Shown here: one piece after another, positions 44,025-54,190 of the stretch | How the letters are laid out: each line of letters starts with the position of its first letter | Numbering within the stretch: the first letter of the stretch is position 1 | Assembly (NCBI RefSeq): GCF_020131355.1 | Contig: NZ_JAHLEL010000014.1 | Span: 310,001 to 374,000, forward strand | Length of the DNA stretch: 64,000 bases | Reading direction: 5' to 3' | Source: Pseudonocardia sp. ICBG1293 | Lineage (GTDB): Bacteria > Actinomycetota > Actinomycetes > Mycobacteriales > Pseudonocardiaceae | Program-made: the position numbers and the translations under genes | The notes under the pieces: model-generated | Seen by the model: only the letters and a program-made list of their open reading frames with translations | Told to the model about the DNA's origin: nothing | Database searches by the model: none

Positions 44025-44216
44025 CGAGTATATCAACCACAACGCATTCTACACGGGATAATGCAGAGAATCCCGGCATACCGTCGACGGCAGGCGCTGG
44101 TGGTCGACCGAGCGGACGGCGAGCGCGGACGACGAGGGGCGCCGCCGCGCACGAGCCCCACCACCGGTGAGCGGCCGCGCGACGTCGACACCGGTCGCCC
44201 GCCGGAGGCGACGGCG

Positions 44217-45848
44217 CTACCTCCCGAGACCGGCCCAGAAGGCGCAGTGGTGCCGGGCCGCAGGATCGGCCCGGGTGGGTCGTCCGGGGTCGGCGGTGAA
44301 GACGTGCACGGCCGAGGTGAGGCCGTGCCATGCCGGCCAGGCACCCGGACCGGTCGGTGGGGCACCGGTGCGGGCGAACGTGGTCCACGCGGCGATCATC
44401 GTGTCGGCCACCTGCCGCTGGACCGGGGTGAGCATCTGGACCGAGCCGTCGGCCCGCACGGGCTTCCCGGGCTGGTCGAACAGGTAGAACAGCTCCGAGG
44501 CGTGCGTGGCCCCGGCGGTCGTCCCGGTCGGGTCCGGGATGGTCGGCGGCGCGGTCGGGTCGGCGAACTCGTAGCCGAACACCGGTCCGCGTGTGGCCAG
44601 GGCGGCGGTGGTGTCCAGCTGAGGACAGACGTACCCGGAGTCGGTGTGGACGGCCGTCCATGCCGAGGCCGCGTCGGGGTAGGAGGCGAGCGGATACTCG
44701 CCCAGAACGGCGTCTGCGTCCTCCCCGAAGCCGGTGGCGATCAGTTCCGGGTAGGCCGCCGCGGTGACGGGCTGCCCCAGCAGGGCGAAGAGGTTGGCGA
44801 TGAAGCGCTGCTCGTCGGCGGTGTGGCCGGACAGCACCGGGACGTCGGCGAACCGCCCTGAACGCAGGGCGTCGCGGGGATCGACGGGGAGGGTGCTGTC
44901 ACCGGTGGCGGCCGCGGTGACCGGAGTGGGCTGGGCGAGCAGCCTGTCCGCGGGTACGCCTCGCAGACAGGCCAGCCGAGTCGTCGGATCGGTGCAACCC
45001 AGGTTCTCGGCCACGGAGATGCCGGTGCGCCGGGCGTGCGCCATGGGCCTCCAGAACGCCCCGAAGGCCGGCGAGCCGGGACCGGCGGCACCAGCGGCGA
45101 GGGTCGTGCCGCAGGAGCCGCTCTGCAGGATGGCCTTGTCGAACAGTCCTCGCGCAGCGGGTGAGGTGAGCTGCCCGCACACCGCCACGGCGCCGCCCGA
45201 CTGCCCGAACAGCGTGATGTTCGCGGGGTCCCCACCGAAGGCGGCCGCGTTGCGCCGGACCCAGGCCAGGGCGGCCTGCTGGTCCTGGAGCCCGTAGCTG
45301 CCGGGGTCGATCATCCCGGGCAGGGCGAGGTAGCCGAACGTCCCGAGCCGGAAGTCCACGGTGACGACCACGACGTCGCCCTGGGCGGCGAGGCGCCGCG
45401 GGTCGTGGTCCGAGCCGGCGCCGGTGCTGAAACCGCCTCCGTGCAGCCACACCATCACCGGGCGCGGCACCGCAGCCGGTCGCGCCGGGACGGTGACGTC
45501 GAGGTGCAGGCAGTCCTCCTCGACCTGCGGGCCGGCCGGTGGCGGCGCGGACTGCGCGCACGGCGGTCCCGAGCGGTCGGCGGCGCGCACCGCGCTCCAC
45601 GGGGTGACCGGCACGGGCGGTGCCCAGCGCAGCTCCCCCACCGGTGGCTGGGCGTAGGGCACCCCGCGGAACCGCACCACGTCGCCGTCGGCGACGCCCT
45701 GCAGAGCACCCGACGCGGTCTGCACACGGGTGGGATCGCCGCCCGGGTCCTCGCCGGGGCCGGCCGGGGAGCACGCAGCCGCGACCCCCACCGTCATCGC
45801 CACGGCGACCAGCCCGTTCATCAGGCGCCGTGCCGTACGCCTCGCCAT
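44217..45848 (-). CDS. Type-B carboxylesterase/lipase, lipoprotein (543 aa)
   Basis: Lipoprotein signal with lipobox VAAACSP (near residues 23-28), then carboxylesterase-B features: VRFRGVPYAQPPVGELRW, EDCLHLDVTVPA, oxyanion MVWLHGGGFSTGAG, and the nucleophile elbow ITLFGQSGGAVAV, where Gln replaces the usual Glu of GESAG. A catalytic Glu/Asp and a late His (THASELFYLFDQPG region) are plausible. It hydrolyses esters outside the membrane. ATG 45848. The gene upstream in the same direction is 12 bp away. Confidence 0.88.
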   Translation of the reverse strand: MARRTARRLMNGLVAVAMTVGVAAACSPAGPGEDPGGDPTRVQTASGALQGVADGDVVRFRGVPYAQPPVGELRWAPPVPVTPWSAVRAADRSGPPCAQSAPPPAGPQVEEDCLHLDVTVPARPAAVPRPVMVWLHGGGFSTGAGSDHDPRRLAAQGDVVVVTVDFRLGTFGYLALPGMIDPGSYGLQDQQAALAWVRRNAAAFGGDPANITLFGQSGGAVAVCGQLTSPAARGLFDKAILQSGSCGTTLAAGAAGPGSPAFGAFWRPMAHARRTGISVAENLGCTDPTTRLACLRGVPADRLLAQPTPVTAAATGDSTLPVDPRDALRSGRFADVPVLSGHTADEQRFIANLFALLGQPVTAAAYPELIATGFGEDADAVLGEYPLASYPDAASAWTAVHTDSGYVCPQLDTTAALATRGPVFGYEFADPTAPPTIPDPTGTTAGATHASELFYLFDQPGKPVRADGSVQMLTPVQRQVADTMIAAWTTFARTGAPPTGPGAWPAWHGLTSAVHVFTADPGRPTRADPAARHHCAFWAGLGR

Positions 45849-45860
45849 CGTGTCGCCGTC

Positions 45861-46226
45861 TCAGACGGACAGGTGCGCGGCCGCGAGGTCCTGCCGGACC
45901 GCCTTGACGATCCGACGGAACCGACGGCCGAGCGTGATCATCAGCCACGGCCCGGCACCGGTCGACGCCATGGCCCCCGTCATCGCCGCCCCGACCGTCT
46001 CCTGGTCGAGCACCACGCGGTCCGCGTCGGGTCGGACACGGACCCGGACCCGCAGCCGCTGCGAGGTCGGCAGCGCGGCGTCGCGCACCGCGGCATCGCC
46101 CTCGCTCGCGCGGGCCTGCCGGTCGCCGTCGGGCTGCCAGGTGAAGTCGCGCGACTCGAAGGTCGCGCGGACGACCTGCAGCACCTGCTCGGGAGCGGGC
46201 CCGGGCCTGATCCTGATCTTCGTCAT
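45861..46226 (-). CDS. Hypothetical protein upstream of the carboxylesterase (121 aa)
   Basis: Soluble, Arg-rich protein without recognised domain: MTKIRIRPGPAPEQVLQVVR at the start, a RLRVRVRVRPDADRVVLDQE strand-like segment, and GPWLMITLGRRFRRIVKAVR at the end. Composition suggests an alpha/beta fold of polyketide-cyclase or similar type, without support from motifs. ATG 46226 fits better than the upstream ATG at 46268. Same operon as the carboxylesterase. Confidence 0.6.
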   Translation of the reverse strand: MTKIRIRPGPAPEQVLQVVRATFESRDFTWQPDGDRQARASEGDAAVRDAALPTSQRLRVRVRVRPDADRVVLDQETVGAAMTGAMASTGAGPWLMITLGRRFRRIVKAVRQDLAAAHLSV

Positions 46227-46714
46227 CGGTGCACCTTCCGACGTGGGTCCCGACTTCCAGCCGATCACGGCCCGTCCGGCCCGTGAAGATCTCCAAGGTC
46301 TCGACGCGGCTCACCACAGTCCGCCGCGCGATCCCCCGACGTCGGTGGCGCGGGTCGAACCGCACCCGCTCGGGTCCGGCGTCATGGCCCGTCCGCCGCG
46401 TCGACGGAGACGTGCGCCCATCCCGACGGCGTGACCCCGGCCCGTCGGAGATCGCCCGCCGGACCTGCGCCCCACACGACGACATCCCGGCGGGCGGGCT
46501 GGACCCGACGCCGACGACCGCCGACCCGTGCGGACACGCAGCGAGGAATCCGTGCGTCGACCGCTTCCCGACGCGACGCCGGGTGGAGCCGGCCCGGCGC
46601 ACGATGCACAGACGTCGTGTCCAGCGCCCGGGATCATCGGCAATCGTCGGCTGTGCACCTACGCCCCGGAGACCACACTTGGTAGGTCTGCCCGCGAGCA
46701 GGAAGGACACGAGG
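46227..46714. other. Divergent intergenic region (488 bp)
   Basis: No gene supported on either strand; open frames here are shadows or leaders. It must hold promoters for the leftward hypothetical/carboxylesterase pair and the rightward S9 peptidase operon. No clear -35/-10 pair or operator was found. Confidence 0.5.
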
Positions 46715-48841
46715 ATGCCCGGTGATCGTCCGCAGTATCCGGAGGCGAGGACCGTCGACGTCCGGGACGTCGTGGCGGGTGTCGACTCCCCCGATCCCTA
46801 CCGCTGGCTGGAGGACGACTCCGACGAGGTCGCCGCCTGGCAGCGGGACCAGCAGTCGCTGACCGACACGATGATCGGCGGGTGGCCGCACCTGGCCGCG
46901 CTGCACGCGTCGGTCGACACGTTCGTCGCCGACGGGACCGGGTCGAGCAACTGGATGGTCGAGCCGGCGCCGCGGTACGCAGGCGGTCGCTGGTTCCGCC
47001 TCGACCGGACGCCCGATCCGGACTACCCGGACCGGGCCGCGCTGGTCGTCTCCGACGGACCGGACCTCCCCGGAACGGTCCTCTACGACCCGGACACCGA
47101 CGGCAACCGCCAGATCTCGTGGTTCGCGCCCTCCCCGGACGGGCGGATCGTGGCGTTCGCGGTCTGCGCGGACGGCTCCGAGCTCGGCGAGGTCAGGCTG
47201 CTCGACGCGGAGAGCGGCGACCGCCTCGCGGACCGGATCCCGCAGCGGACCATGGGACCGCTCGTCACTCCACAATGGGTGCCGGACGGTTCCGGGTTCT
47301 TCTACACGGCCGCCGACACGTCCTCCGGGACGTTCGCCCTGCGAACGTACTTCCACGCGGTCGGCGCCCCTCCCCCCGACGAACCGGAGCCGTTCGACGT
47401 CGCCCACGGGCCCACCGTGCAGGTCTCCGCCGACGGCAGGCGCGCGGTCGTCTCCGCGGTGTGGCCGCTGCCGCAGTACGTGTGCGACCTGCCCGGGCGG
47501 GCGTGGCGACCGTTCGTCCGCGACGTCGACGCCTCGGTCGCGGGCGTGATCCACGGCGACCGGTACATCGCGGTCACCGATCACGGCGCTCCCCGCGGAC
47601 GGATCGTCGCGATCCCGTTCGACGCCCCGGCGCCGTCGGACCCCGCCACCTGGCAGGAGCTGGTCGCGGCCTCCGACCGCGTGCTCGGCCACGTCCGGTT
47701 GATCGGTGACCGCCTGGTGGTGACCGGCTCGGTCGACACCGAGGCGCGTGCCTGGGTCTTCGATCTCGACGGCCGCGAGCTGGAGGAGGTACCGCTGCCC
47801 GGCCGCGGAGCGTTCCCGCTGGACGTGCTGCCCCACGCCTCGCTGGTGCCGCCGGAGCACCCGGAGGAGTTCCTCTTCGCCTTCTCCACCCCGACGTCGT
47901 CGCCGGGCGTGTACAGCTACCGCCCGGGTTCGGGTCGGCTGAGCACGCTGCGCGAACCCCGCGTCCGTCTGCCGGGGGCCGGCGTGTCGCTGCGCCGGGC
48001 CCGGTCCGCGGACGGCACCGAGGTGCCCTACCACCTCGTCCGGCCGGCCGGCACCGACGGGACGCAGCCGTCGCCCACGCTCATCACCGCCTACGGGGGC
48101 GGCCGGGTCGCCTGGCCCGCCCAGTTCCCCGGGCCGGTCGCGGCGTTCGTCGCGGCCGGCGGGACGCTGGTCATCTCGCACCAGCGCGGGGGCGCGGACC
48201 TCGGCTCCGACTGGGCCGACGCCGGGCGCCTCCGGAACAAGCAGAACAGCTTCGACGACCTGTACGCGATCGCGGAGGACCTGGTCCGCACCGGGGTCAC
48301 CACGCGGGACCGGCTCGCCGTGACCGGGTGGAGCAACGGCGGACTCATGGCCGGGGTCGCCTTCGCCCAGCGCCCGGAGCTGTGGGCGGCGGTGGTCGCC
48401 CAGTGCCCGATCCTCGACGTGATCGGCTGCCACCGCCATCCCTACGGCCGGTTCGCGGTCGGCGCCGAGTACGGCGACCTCGACGACCCGGACGAGGTGA
48501 CCCGGCTCGCCGGGATCTCGCCGTACCAGCTGATCGAGAACGGCACGGCCTACCCGGCGCTGTACGTGCACGCCGGCGGCGCCGACGTCGCGTGCCCGCC
48601 GGGGCCGATCCGCAAGTTCGTCGCCCGGGTGCAGGCGGTGCCGGACACCACCGCGCCGCAGCTGCTCCGGGTCTGGGACCGCGTCGGGCACGGAACGGCG
48701 ACCTCCCGGTCCGACGGCGTCACCCACGCCACCCACTGGCTCGCCTTCCTGATGCAGCGGCTCGACCTGACGCCCGTCGATCCGACCGCCGGGGAGACTC
48801 GCCCACACGAGACCACGGCAGGATCCGGGGGAGCCCGATGA
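46715..48841 (+). CDS. Prolyl-oligopeptidase-type S9 peptidase (708 aa)
   Basis: N-terminal seven-bladed propeller beginning with the family sequence DPYRWLEDDSDEVAAWQRDQ, then a C-terminal alpha/beta hydrolase domain with RGGADLGSDWADAGR, nucleophile elbow VTGWSNGGLMAGVA (Ser), later Asp region YVHAGGADVACPP and His in WDRVGHGTATSR. It cleaves short peptides, often after Pro. No signal peptide, so cytoplasmic. ATG 46715 has GGAAGG upstream. Its stop overlaps the start of the second S9 gene (ATGA). Confidence 0.9.
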   Translation: MPGDRPQYPEARTVDVRDVVAGVDSPDPYRWLEDDSDEVAAWQRDQQSLTDTMIGGWPHLAALHASVDTFVADGTGSSNWMVEPAPRYAGGRWFRLDRTPDPDYPDRAALVVSDGPDLPGTVLYDPDTDGNRQISWFAPSPDGRIVAFAVCADGSELGEVRLLDAESGDRLADRIPQRTMGPLVTPQWVPDGSGFFYTAADTSSGTFALRTYFHAVGAPPPDEPEPFDVAHGPTVQVSADGRRAVVSAVWPLPQYVCDLPGRAWRPFVRDVDASVAGVIHGDRYIAVTDHGAPRGRIVAIPFDAPAPSDPATWQELVAASDRVLGHVRLIGDRLVVTGSVDTEARAWVFDLDGRELEEVPLPGRGAFPLDVLPHASLVPPEHPEEFLFAFSTPTSSPGVYSYRPGSGRLSTLREPRVRLPGAGVSLRRARSADGTEVPYHLVRPAGTDGTQPSPTLITAYGGGRVAWPAQFPGPVAAFVAAGGTLVISHQRGGADLGSDWADAGRLRNKQNSFDDLYAIAEDLVRTGVTTRDRLAVTGWSNGGLMAGVAFAQRPELWAAVVAQCPILDVIGCHRHPYGRFAVGAEYGDLDDPDEVTRLAGISPYQLIENGTAYPALYVHAGGADVACPPGPIRKFVARVQAVPDTTAPQLLRVWDRVGHGTATSRSDGVTHATHWLAFLMQRLDLTPVDPTAGETRPHETTAGSGGAR

Positions 48842-50827
48842 CACAGCGGAGCACGCAGCAGCAGGCGCAGTACGACAGGGTCCTGGCACACCTGCAGGCA
48901 CTGCACGAGCCCGGGTTCGGTGGCCCGTCGAGCATCCGGGAGCCGCACGTGACCCGGGACGGGCGGCGCACGGTGGTCACCGCGGACGTCCTGGACGAGC
49001 TCGACGGCGTGCCGCGGAACGCGCTCCACACGGCCGAGGACGGCCGCTTCCGGCAGGTGTCGGCCACGGGCGCATCGGCGCGGTCCGGCCGGTTCTCGCC
49101 GGACGGGCACACCCTGGCGTTCCTGGCCGACCGGGGCGAGCGCGGGGTGTTCCAGCTCCACCTGCTGGTCGACGGCAGGCTGGGTGAGGCGCAGGCGGCG
49201 CCCCCGGTGCCCGGCACGGTCGAGTACCTGCACTGGTCGCCCGACGGCAGGCGGATCCTGCTGGGCGTCGCGGGTCTCGGCGCCGACCTGTCCGGCGGAC
49301 AGGGATCGGGGGTCAACCGACGCGACGCCGACGAGACACCGTCGTGGTTCCCCCGCATCGACGACGGGGCCGGGGAGCAGGCACGGCGCAGCCTCTGGCT
49401 GTACACGCCGGGGACCGGGGCGCTCGACCGGCTCTCCGCGGCGGGCCTGAACTGCTGGGAGGCGGGCTGGTGCGGCCCGGAGCGGGTCGCGGCGATCACC
49501 TCCGACGGGCCCGGCGAGGACGACTGGTACCGCGCGGACCTGAGCCTGTTCGAGCCGGTCGGCTCGATCCGGAAGGTGCTGGGCAGCGACGTCCAGCTCG
49601 CCCTGCCGACCGGCTCCACCGACGGTCGGTGGCTGTCGGTGGTCGAGGCGGTGTGCAGCGACCGCTGGGTGGTGGCCGGTGACCTGCTGGTGGTGGACCG
49701 CACCTCCGGGGCGGTGCGGCGGATCGACGTGCGCGGCACCGACGTCTCCCGGGCTGGAGTGGCTCGACGAGACCCGGCTCGGCTACGTCGGGCTGCGGCA
49801 CCTGGACTCGGTCGCGGGCGTCGTCGACGTCGCACACGACGGGACGACGGAGGTGTCGGAGATCTTCTCGACGGCCTCGGCGTGCGGCGGGAGCACCTTC
49901 CACCCGGACGGCGTGTTCACCGCCGACGCCACGGTGTGCACGATCCAGGAGTCCTACGCGCTGCCGCAGCAGCTCGTCGTGTCCGGCTCCGGCGGTGACC
50001 GGGTGCTCGCCTCGGTGGCCCACCCCGGGACCGAGTACCTGCGTTCCGTCGCCGGGACCGCGCAGGTGGTCACCTGGGACGCGCCGGACGGCACGGAGAT
50101 CGAGGGGATCCTGTGCACGCCGGAGGGGGACGGTCCGTTCCCGCTGGTGGTGAACGTCCACGGCGGGCCGATCTGGGCGTTCCGCAACCAGTGGTCGATG
50201 CGGTCGTCGTGGGTCCCGCTGCTGGTGTCCCGCGGGTACGCGGTGCTCAACCCGAACCCGCGCGGCAGCGCCGGGCGCGGCCAGCACTTCGCCGGCCTGG
50301 TCGTCGGCGACATGGGCGGGGCCGACACCCACGACCTCCTGTCCGGCATCGACGCACTCGTGGAGCGCGGTGTGGTCGACGGGGGCCGGGTCGGTCTGAT
50401 CGGCGGGAGCTACGGCGGCTACATGTCGTCGTGGCTGGTCACCCAGGACCGGCGGTTCGCGGCGGCCGTGCCGATCGCCCCGGTGACCGACTGGTACAGC
50501 CAGGGCTTCACGAGCAACATCGCCGCCTGGGGCAACCGGTTCCTCGACGCCGACCCGGAGCAGCACGGAACCCGGGCACACACCCGCAGCCCGGTGCTGC
50601 ACGCCAGCAAGGTCCGCACGCCGTGCCTGACCGTGGCGGGGGCACTGGACAACTGCACACCACCCGGCCAGGCCCAGGAGTTCCACCAGGCGCTGCAGGC
50701 ACACGGCGTGGCCTCGGTGCTGGCGGTCTACCCGCAGGAGGGGCACGGGGTGCGCGCCTACCCGGCGCAGGTCGACTTCCTGGCGCGGGCCGTGGACTGG
50801 TTCGAGCTCCACATGCCGGCCCGGTAG
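48838..50827 (+). pseudogene. Second S9 peptidase (DPP/acylaminoacyl type), one frameshift
   Basis: Propeller domain in the first frame (e.g. VEYLHWSPDGRRILLGVAG) and catalytic domain in the second, with VNVHGGPIWAFRNQWSMRS, NPRGSAGRGQHFA, nucleophile elbow GGSYGGYMSSWL, Asp in VAGALDNCTPP and His in YPQEGHGVRAYP. The frame changes near 49746-49755 (CTCCCGGGCTGG); removing one G gives 662 residues and a continuous VSRLEWLDETRL. Start ATG 48838 overlaps the preceding stop. May be a real mutation or a sequencing error. Confidence 0.88.
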
Positions 50828-50919
50828 CGCAGGCTCCCCCGGGGAACACGGACTCCCGCGCAGATGCCGGATGCCTATGCTGCGGATCCGTCCCAGGAAC
50901 ATCCGGAGGTCGTGCGCTG

Positions 50920-52212
50920 GTGGCGAAGCGGGCACGGGACCGGCTGCACACGGCCGGCACCGAGGACGAGGCGGGCCTGCAGGAGGCCGTCGACGCACTG
51001 GCCGAGCGGCTGCAGCGGTCGGTCGCAATCGACGACCCGAACATCCGCCTGCTCGCGGCCAGCAGGCACTTCGGTGACGAGGACGAGACGCGCATCCGAT
51101 CGGTGCTCGGCCGGGACGTCGACGACGAGGTCCGCGAGCTGGTGCAGGCGCAGGACGTCTGGCAGCTCACCGAGCCGGCCCGCCTGACCCTGCCGCTCCC
51201 CGGCGTCACACCCCGGTTGTGCGTGCCGATCCGGTGCGCGGGTCTGCTGCTCGGGTTCCTGTGGTTGATCGAGGACGCCCCGCTCACCGAAGAGCAGATC
51301 GCGGACTCCGTGGAGGTCGCCGAGACGATCGGACTGCGTCTCTACCGTCGCGACGTCGCGCTGGAGCGTCGGCGTGCCCGGATGGAGGTGCTCCTGCGGG
51401 GGCTCGTGTCGTCCGACACGGCCACCCGGGGCGACGCGCTGTCCGAGCTCCGCGAGGACGACCTGCTCCCCGAGGCCGACCACGTCGAGGTCGCCGTCGT
51501 CGGCCGCCGCGCTGCCGCCCACGCCGACGACGACGCCGCCGATGTCGACCGGGCCCTCGCCACGGCACTGGCCCAGGCCGCCGACCAGGTCCTGCGACGC
51601 GCACCCGGACACAGCACGCTCGTCTGGGTCCGCCGCACCGGTCTGGTCGTCCTCGTCGCGGGGGACCAGGTGGCGGGCCACCAGGTGGAGCAGGTCGCGG
51701 CCCGGGTCACCGCCGAGCTGGACCGGGCGACCGGGGGCGGCTGGACGGCCGGCACCGGGAGCCACGACGGCGGCCTGGCGGAGGCCCGCCAGGCCTATCG
51801 GCACGCGGTGATCGCGAACCGCGCCGCTCAGCACCTGCCGGAGTTCGCGAACGTCGTGACCTGGGAGGAGCTCGGCGTCTACGGGCTCCTCGCCATGCTC
51901 ACGCCCGGTGACCTGGACATCTCGTCGTATCCGGCGCCGCTGCTCCGGCTGGCCGGGCACCGCGGCGCCCGGCTGCTCCTGGAGACCGCGGAGACCTTCC
52001 TGGACCTCGCGGGCGACGTGCAACGTGCGGCGGCGGAGCTGCACATCCACCGGGCGACGCTCTACCAGCGTCTGTCGCGCATCGAGCAGCTCACCGGTCT
52101 GAGCTTCGCCAACGGCGGGGACCGCCTCACCTTCCACCTGGGGGTCAAGATCGCCCGGTTGGCGGGCACGTACGACCGGTTGGTCGCGTCACCGCGCCGC
52201 CCGGACCGGTAG
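50920..52212 (+). CDS. PucR/CdaR-family transcriptional regulator (430 aa)
   Basis: GTG 50920 with GGAGGT about nine bases upstream. After an N-terminal GAF-like sensing region (VPIRCAGLLLGFLWLIEDAP) and a GGDEF-like middle (ITRTGLVVLV-type strand, YRHAVIANRAAQHLPEFANV), it ends in the PucR HTH domain (ETAETFLDLAGDVQRAAAEL and HIHRATLYQRLSRIEQLTGL). Such proteins activate amino-acid or purine catabolism. It lies between the S9 peptidases and the DAO-type oxidase, which it may control. Confidence 0.88.
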   Translation: MAKRARDRLHTAGTEDEAGLQEAVDALAERLQRSVAIDDPNIRLLAASRHFGDEDETRIRSVLGRDVDDEVRELVQAQDVWQLTEPARLTLPLPGVTPRLCVPIRCAGLLLGFLWLIEDAPLTEEQIADSVEVAETIGLRLYRRDVALERRRARMEVLLRGLVSSDTATRGDALSELREDDLLPEADHVEVAVVGRRAAAHADDDAADVDRALATALAQAADQVLRRAPGHSTLVWVRRTGLVVLVAGDQVAGHQVEQVAARVTAELDRATGGGWTAGTGSHDGGLAEARQAYRHAVIANRAAQHLPEFANVVTWEELGVYGLLAMLTPGDLDISSYPAPLLRLAGHRGARLLLETAETFLDLAGDVQRAAAELHIHRATLYQRLSRIEQLTGLSFANGGDRLTFHLGVKIARLAGTYDRLVASPRRPDR

Positions 52213-52333
52213 CGCGCCGGTCGCGACACATGTCGTGCCGGTGGGTCCGCACCGCGCGACACCTGCGGCTGTCGGGGCGCCCGGGGCCCGACCATGCTGG
52301 TCAGGGACCCAGGCCCTCCGGACAAGGACACCC

Positions 52334-53629
52334 ATGAGAACTGACACCGTGGTCATCGGAGCCGGAGTGGTCGGCTCCTCGATCGCACTCGAACTCGCCC
52401 GCGGCGGTCGGCGGGTCGTCGTCGTCGACAAGGCGGGCGGGGTCGGGCACGGCTCGACCAGCGCGTCGAGCGCCGTGGTCCGATTCAACTTCTCCACCCG
52501 CGCCGGGGTCGCGGCGGCCTGGGAGTCCCGGTTCGCCTGGGAGTCGTGGGCCGACCATCTCGGTGGCGAGGACCCGGCCGGGATGATCCGGTACGTCCGC
52601 ACCGGGCTGGCCGTGCTCGACGTCGACGCGGCCCCGCGCAGCATGTTCGTCCCGCACCTGGAGCAGGCGGGCGTGCCCTTCGAGGAGTGGGACGCCGCGA
52701 CGCTCGCGCAGCGCATCCCGGGTATCGACGTCGGCCGCTACTGGCCGCCGAGGTCCCTCACCGACGAGCGCTTCTTCGACGACGCGCAGGGCACCGTCGG
52801 GGCGGTGTACACACCAGACGCGGGCTACGTCAGCGATCCGCAGCTCGCGGCGCACAACCTCGCGTGGGCCGCGGAGCGTCACGGCGCCCGGTTCCTCCTG
52901 CGCCGCACGGTCACGGCGATCGAGCGCGGCGACCGGGTCCGTGCGGTCCTGCTCGACGACGGGACCCGGGTCGACGCGGACGTGGTCGTCAACGCAGCGG
53001 GCCCCTGGTCGTCGGCGATCAACCGGCTCGCCGGGGTGGGCTCGGACTTCACGATCTCGCTGACGCCGATGCGTCAGGAGGTCGCCCACGTCCGCGCTCC
53101 GGCGGGTCTGCATCCGGAGGGCGGCGCGAGCATCTCGGTCGCCGACCTGGACCTCGGTGTCTACCTGCGCGGCGAGGTCGGCGGGGGGCTGCTCGTCGGC
53201 GGCACCGAACCCGAGTGCGACCCCTTCCAGTGGCTGGAGTGTCCCGACGACGCGCATCCGGACGCCACCATGGAGGTCTTCGAGGCCCAGACCGTGCGGG
53301 CGGCGCGACGGCTGCCGGAGCTGCAGGTCCCGCACCGCGCCCGCGGGGTGGTCGGGGTGTACGACGTCACCGACGACTGGACCCCGGTCTACGACCGGAC
53401 CGACCTGCCCGGCTTCTACGTCGCGGTCGGGACCAGCGGTAACCAGTTCAAGAACGCCCCCGTCGTCGGCCGGCTCATGACGGCGATCATCGACCGGGTC
53501 GAGAGCGGGGGCGATCACGACGCCGAGCCCGTCCGGTTCCTCGCCGAGCACACCGGCGCCGAGATCGATCTCGCGGCCTTCTCCCGACGGCGTGCGGTCA
53601 ACAGCAGCAGCGGCACCGTCATGGGATGA
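52334..53629 (+). CDS. FAD-dependent amine/amino-acid oxidase, DAO family (431 aa)
   Basis: N-terminal FAD-binding motif VVIGAGVVGSSIALELARGG and VDKAGGVGHGSTSASSAVVR, VVNAAGPWSSAINRLAG in the middle, and GFYVAVGTSGNQFKNAPVVG at the C-terminal FAD site. This resembles sarcosine/glycine oxidase or D-amino-acid dehydrogenase beta-type subunits. It would oxidise an N-methyl or amino acid to its imine. ATG 52334. Placed after a PucR regulator and peptidases, suggesting use of peptide-derived amino acids; the substrate is not determined. Confidence 0.85.
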   Translation: MRTDTVVIGAGVVGSSIALELARGGRRVVVVDKAGGVGHGSTSASSAVVRFNFSTRAGVAAAWESRFAWESWADHLGGEDPAGMIRYVRTGLAVLDVDAAPRSMFVPHLEQAGVPFEEWDAATLAQRIPGIDVGRYWPPRSLTDERFFDDAQGTVGAVYTPDAGYVSDPQLAAHNLAWAAERHGARFLLRRTVTAIERGDRVRAVLLDDGTRVDADVVVNAAGPWSSAINRLAGVGSDFTISLTPMRQEVAHVRAPAGLHPEGGASISVADLDLGVYLRGEVGGGLLVGGTEPECDPFQWLECPDDAHPDATMEVFEAQTVRAARRLPELQVPHRARGVVGVYDVTDDWTPVYDRTDLPGFYVAVGTSGNQFKNAPVVGRLMTAIIDRVESGGDHDAEPVRFLAEHTGAEIDLAAFSRRRAVNSSSGTVMG

Positions 53630-53672
53630 GCCGGGCACGACGTGGAGCGCGACGCCCCGGGGAGGCGGCAGG

Positions 53673-54083
53673 ATGTCCACAGTGGTGTTCATGTCGGGCG
53701 AGCACGTGGTGCGGATGAACGATCTGCTGCGACGCTCGCCCGACGTCCGGGAGGCGTGCGCGGCGCTGGACCGCGACTACACGATCGCCTACGAGCTGCA
53801 CGACGCTCCGGACGGCGGCACCGTGTACTGGGTGCTGGCGTTCGAGCGCGGCACCGGGGCGCGGTTCTCCCTGGAACCATCGGGCACCGCCGATCTCACC
53901 TACGTCGGCGGCTGGCGCGCCGCGATACGCGCCGCCCGGGCGGCCCGCGCCGGTCGGACCTCCGACGAGGACCCGTTCGAGCTGCGCGGCGACCCGTCCG
54001 TCCCCGCGCGTATCGCCGGCGCCTACCGGGTGGCACAGCGGGTCGCGACCATCGGGACAGAGCTACCCGACGTCCGGCCGTAG
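53673..54083 (+). CDS. Small protein resembling SCP2 sterol-carrier fold (136 aa)
   Basis: Begins MSTVVFMSGEHVVRMNDLLR; the YELHDAPDGGTVYWVLAFER and GTADLTYVGGWRAAIRAARA segments look like SCP2-type lipid-binding domains (YVGGW turn), but this is tentative. ATG 53673 has GGAGG upstream. Last gene in the DAO operon before the IS insertion. It could bind a hydrophobic ligand; no partner is evident. Confidence 0.6.
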   Translation: MSTVVFMSGEHVVRMNDLLRRSPDVREACAALDRDYTIAYELHDAPDGGTVYWVLAFERGTGARFSLEPSGTADLTYVGGWRAAIRAARAARAGRTSDEDPFELRGDPSVPARIAGAYRVAQRVATIGTELPDVRP

Positions 54084-54140
54084 CGCCCCGGACCGTGCTG
54101 GACGGCGTGGTCACCCCGGGAGGAGGGGAACCGGCCGAGG

Positions 54141-54170
54141 TTCGACGTGGTCGCGTCGTCGACGTATGTT
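54141..54170 (+). promoter_or_regulatory. Probable native promoter of the SnoaL-like gene
   Basis: TTCGAC (54141-54146) and TATGTT (54165-54170) are 18 bp apart in a less GC-rich stretch ending near 54180. Without the IS and MITE this would sit about 30 bp before the ribosome binding site of the gene at 55307; now 1.1 kb of insertion lies between them. Confidence 0.45.
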
Positions 54171-54190
54171 ATGAATCCCTCACTAACTAA

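Noticed and set aside
49740..49760. Programmed ribosomal frameshift in the second S9 peptidase
   Set aside because: No slippery heptamer or downstream structure of the known kinds, and similar one-base shifts occur in unrelated genes here; mutation or sequencing error is simpler.
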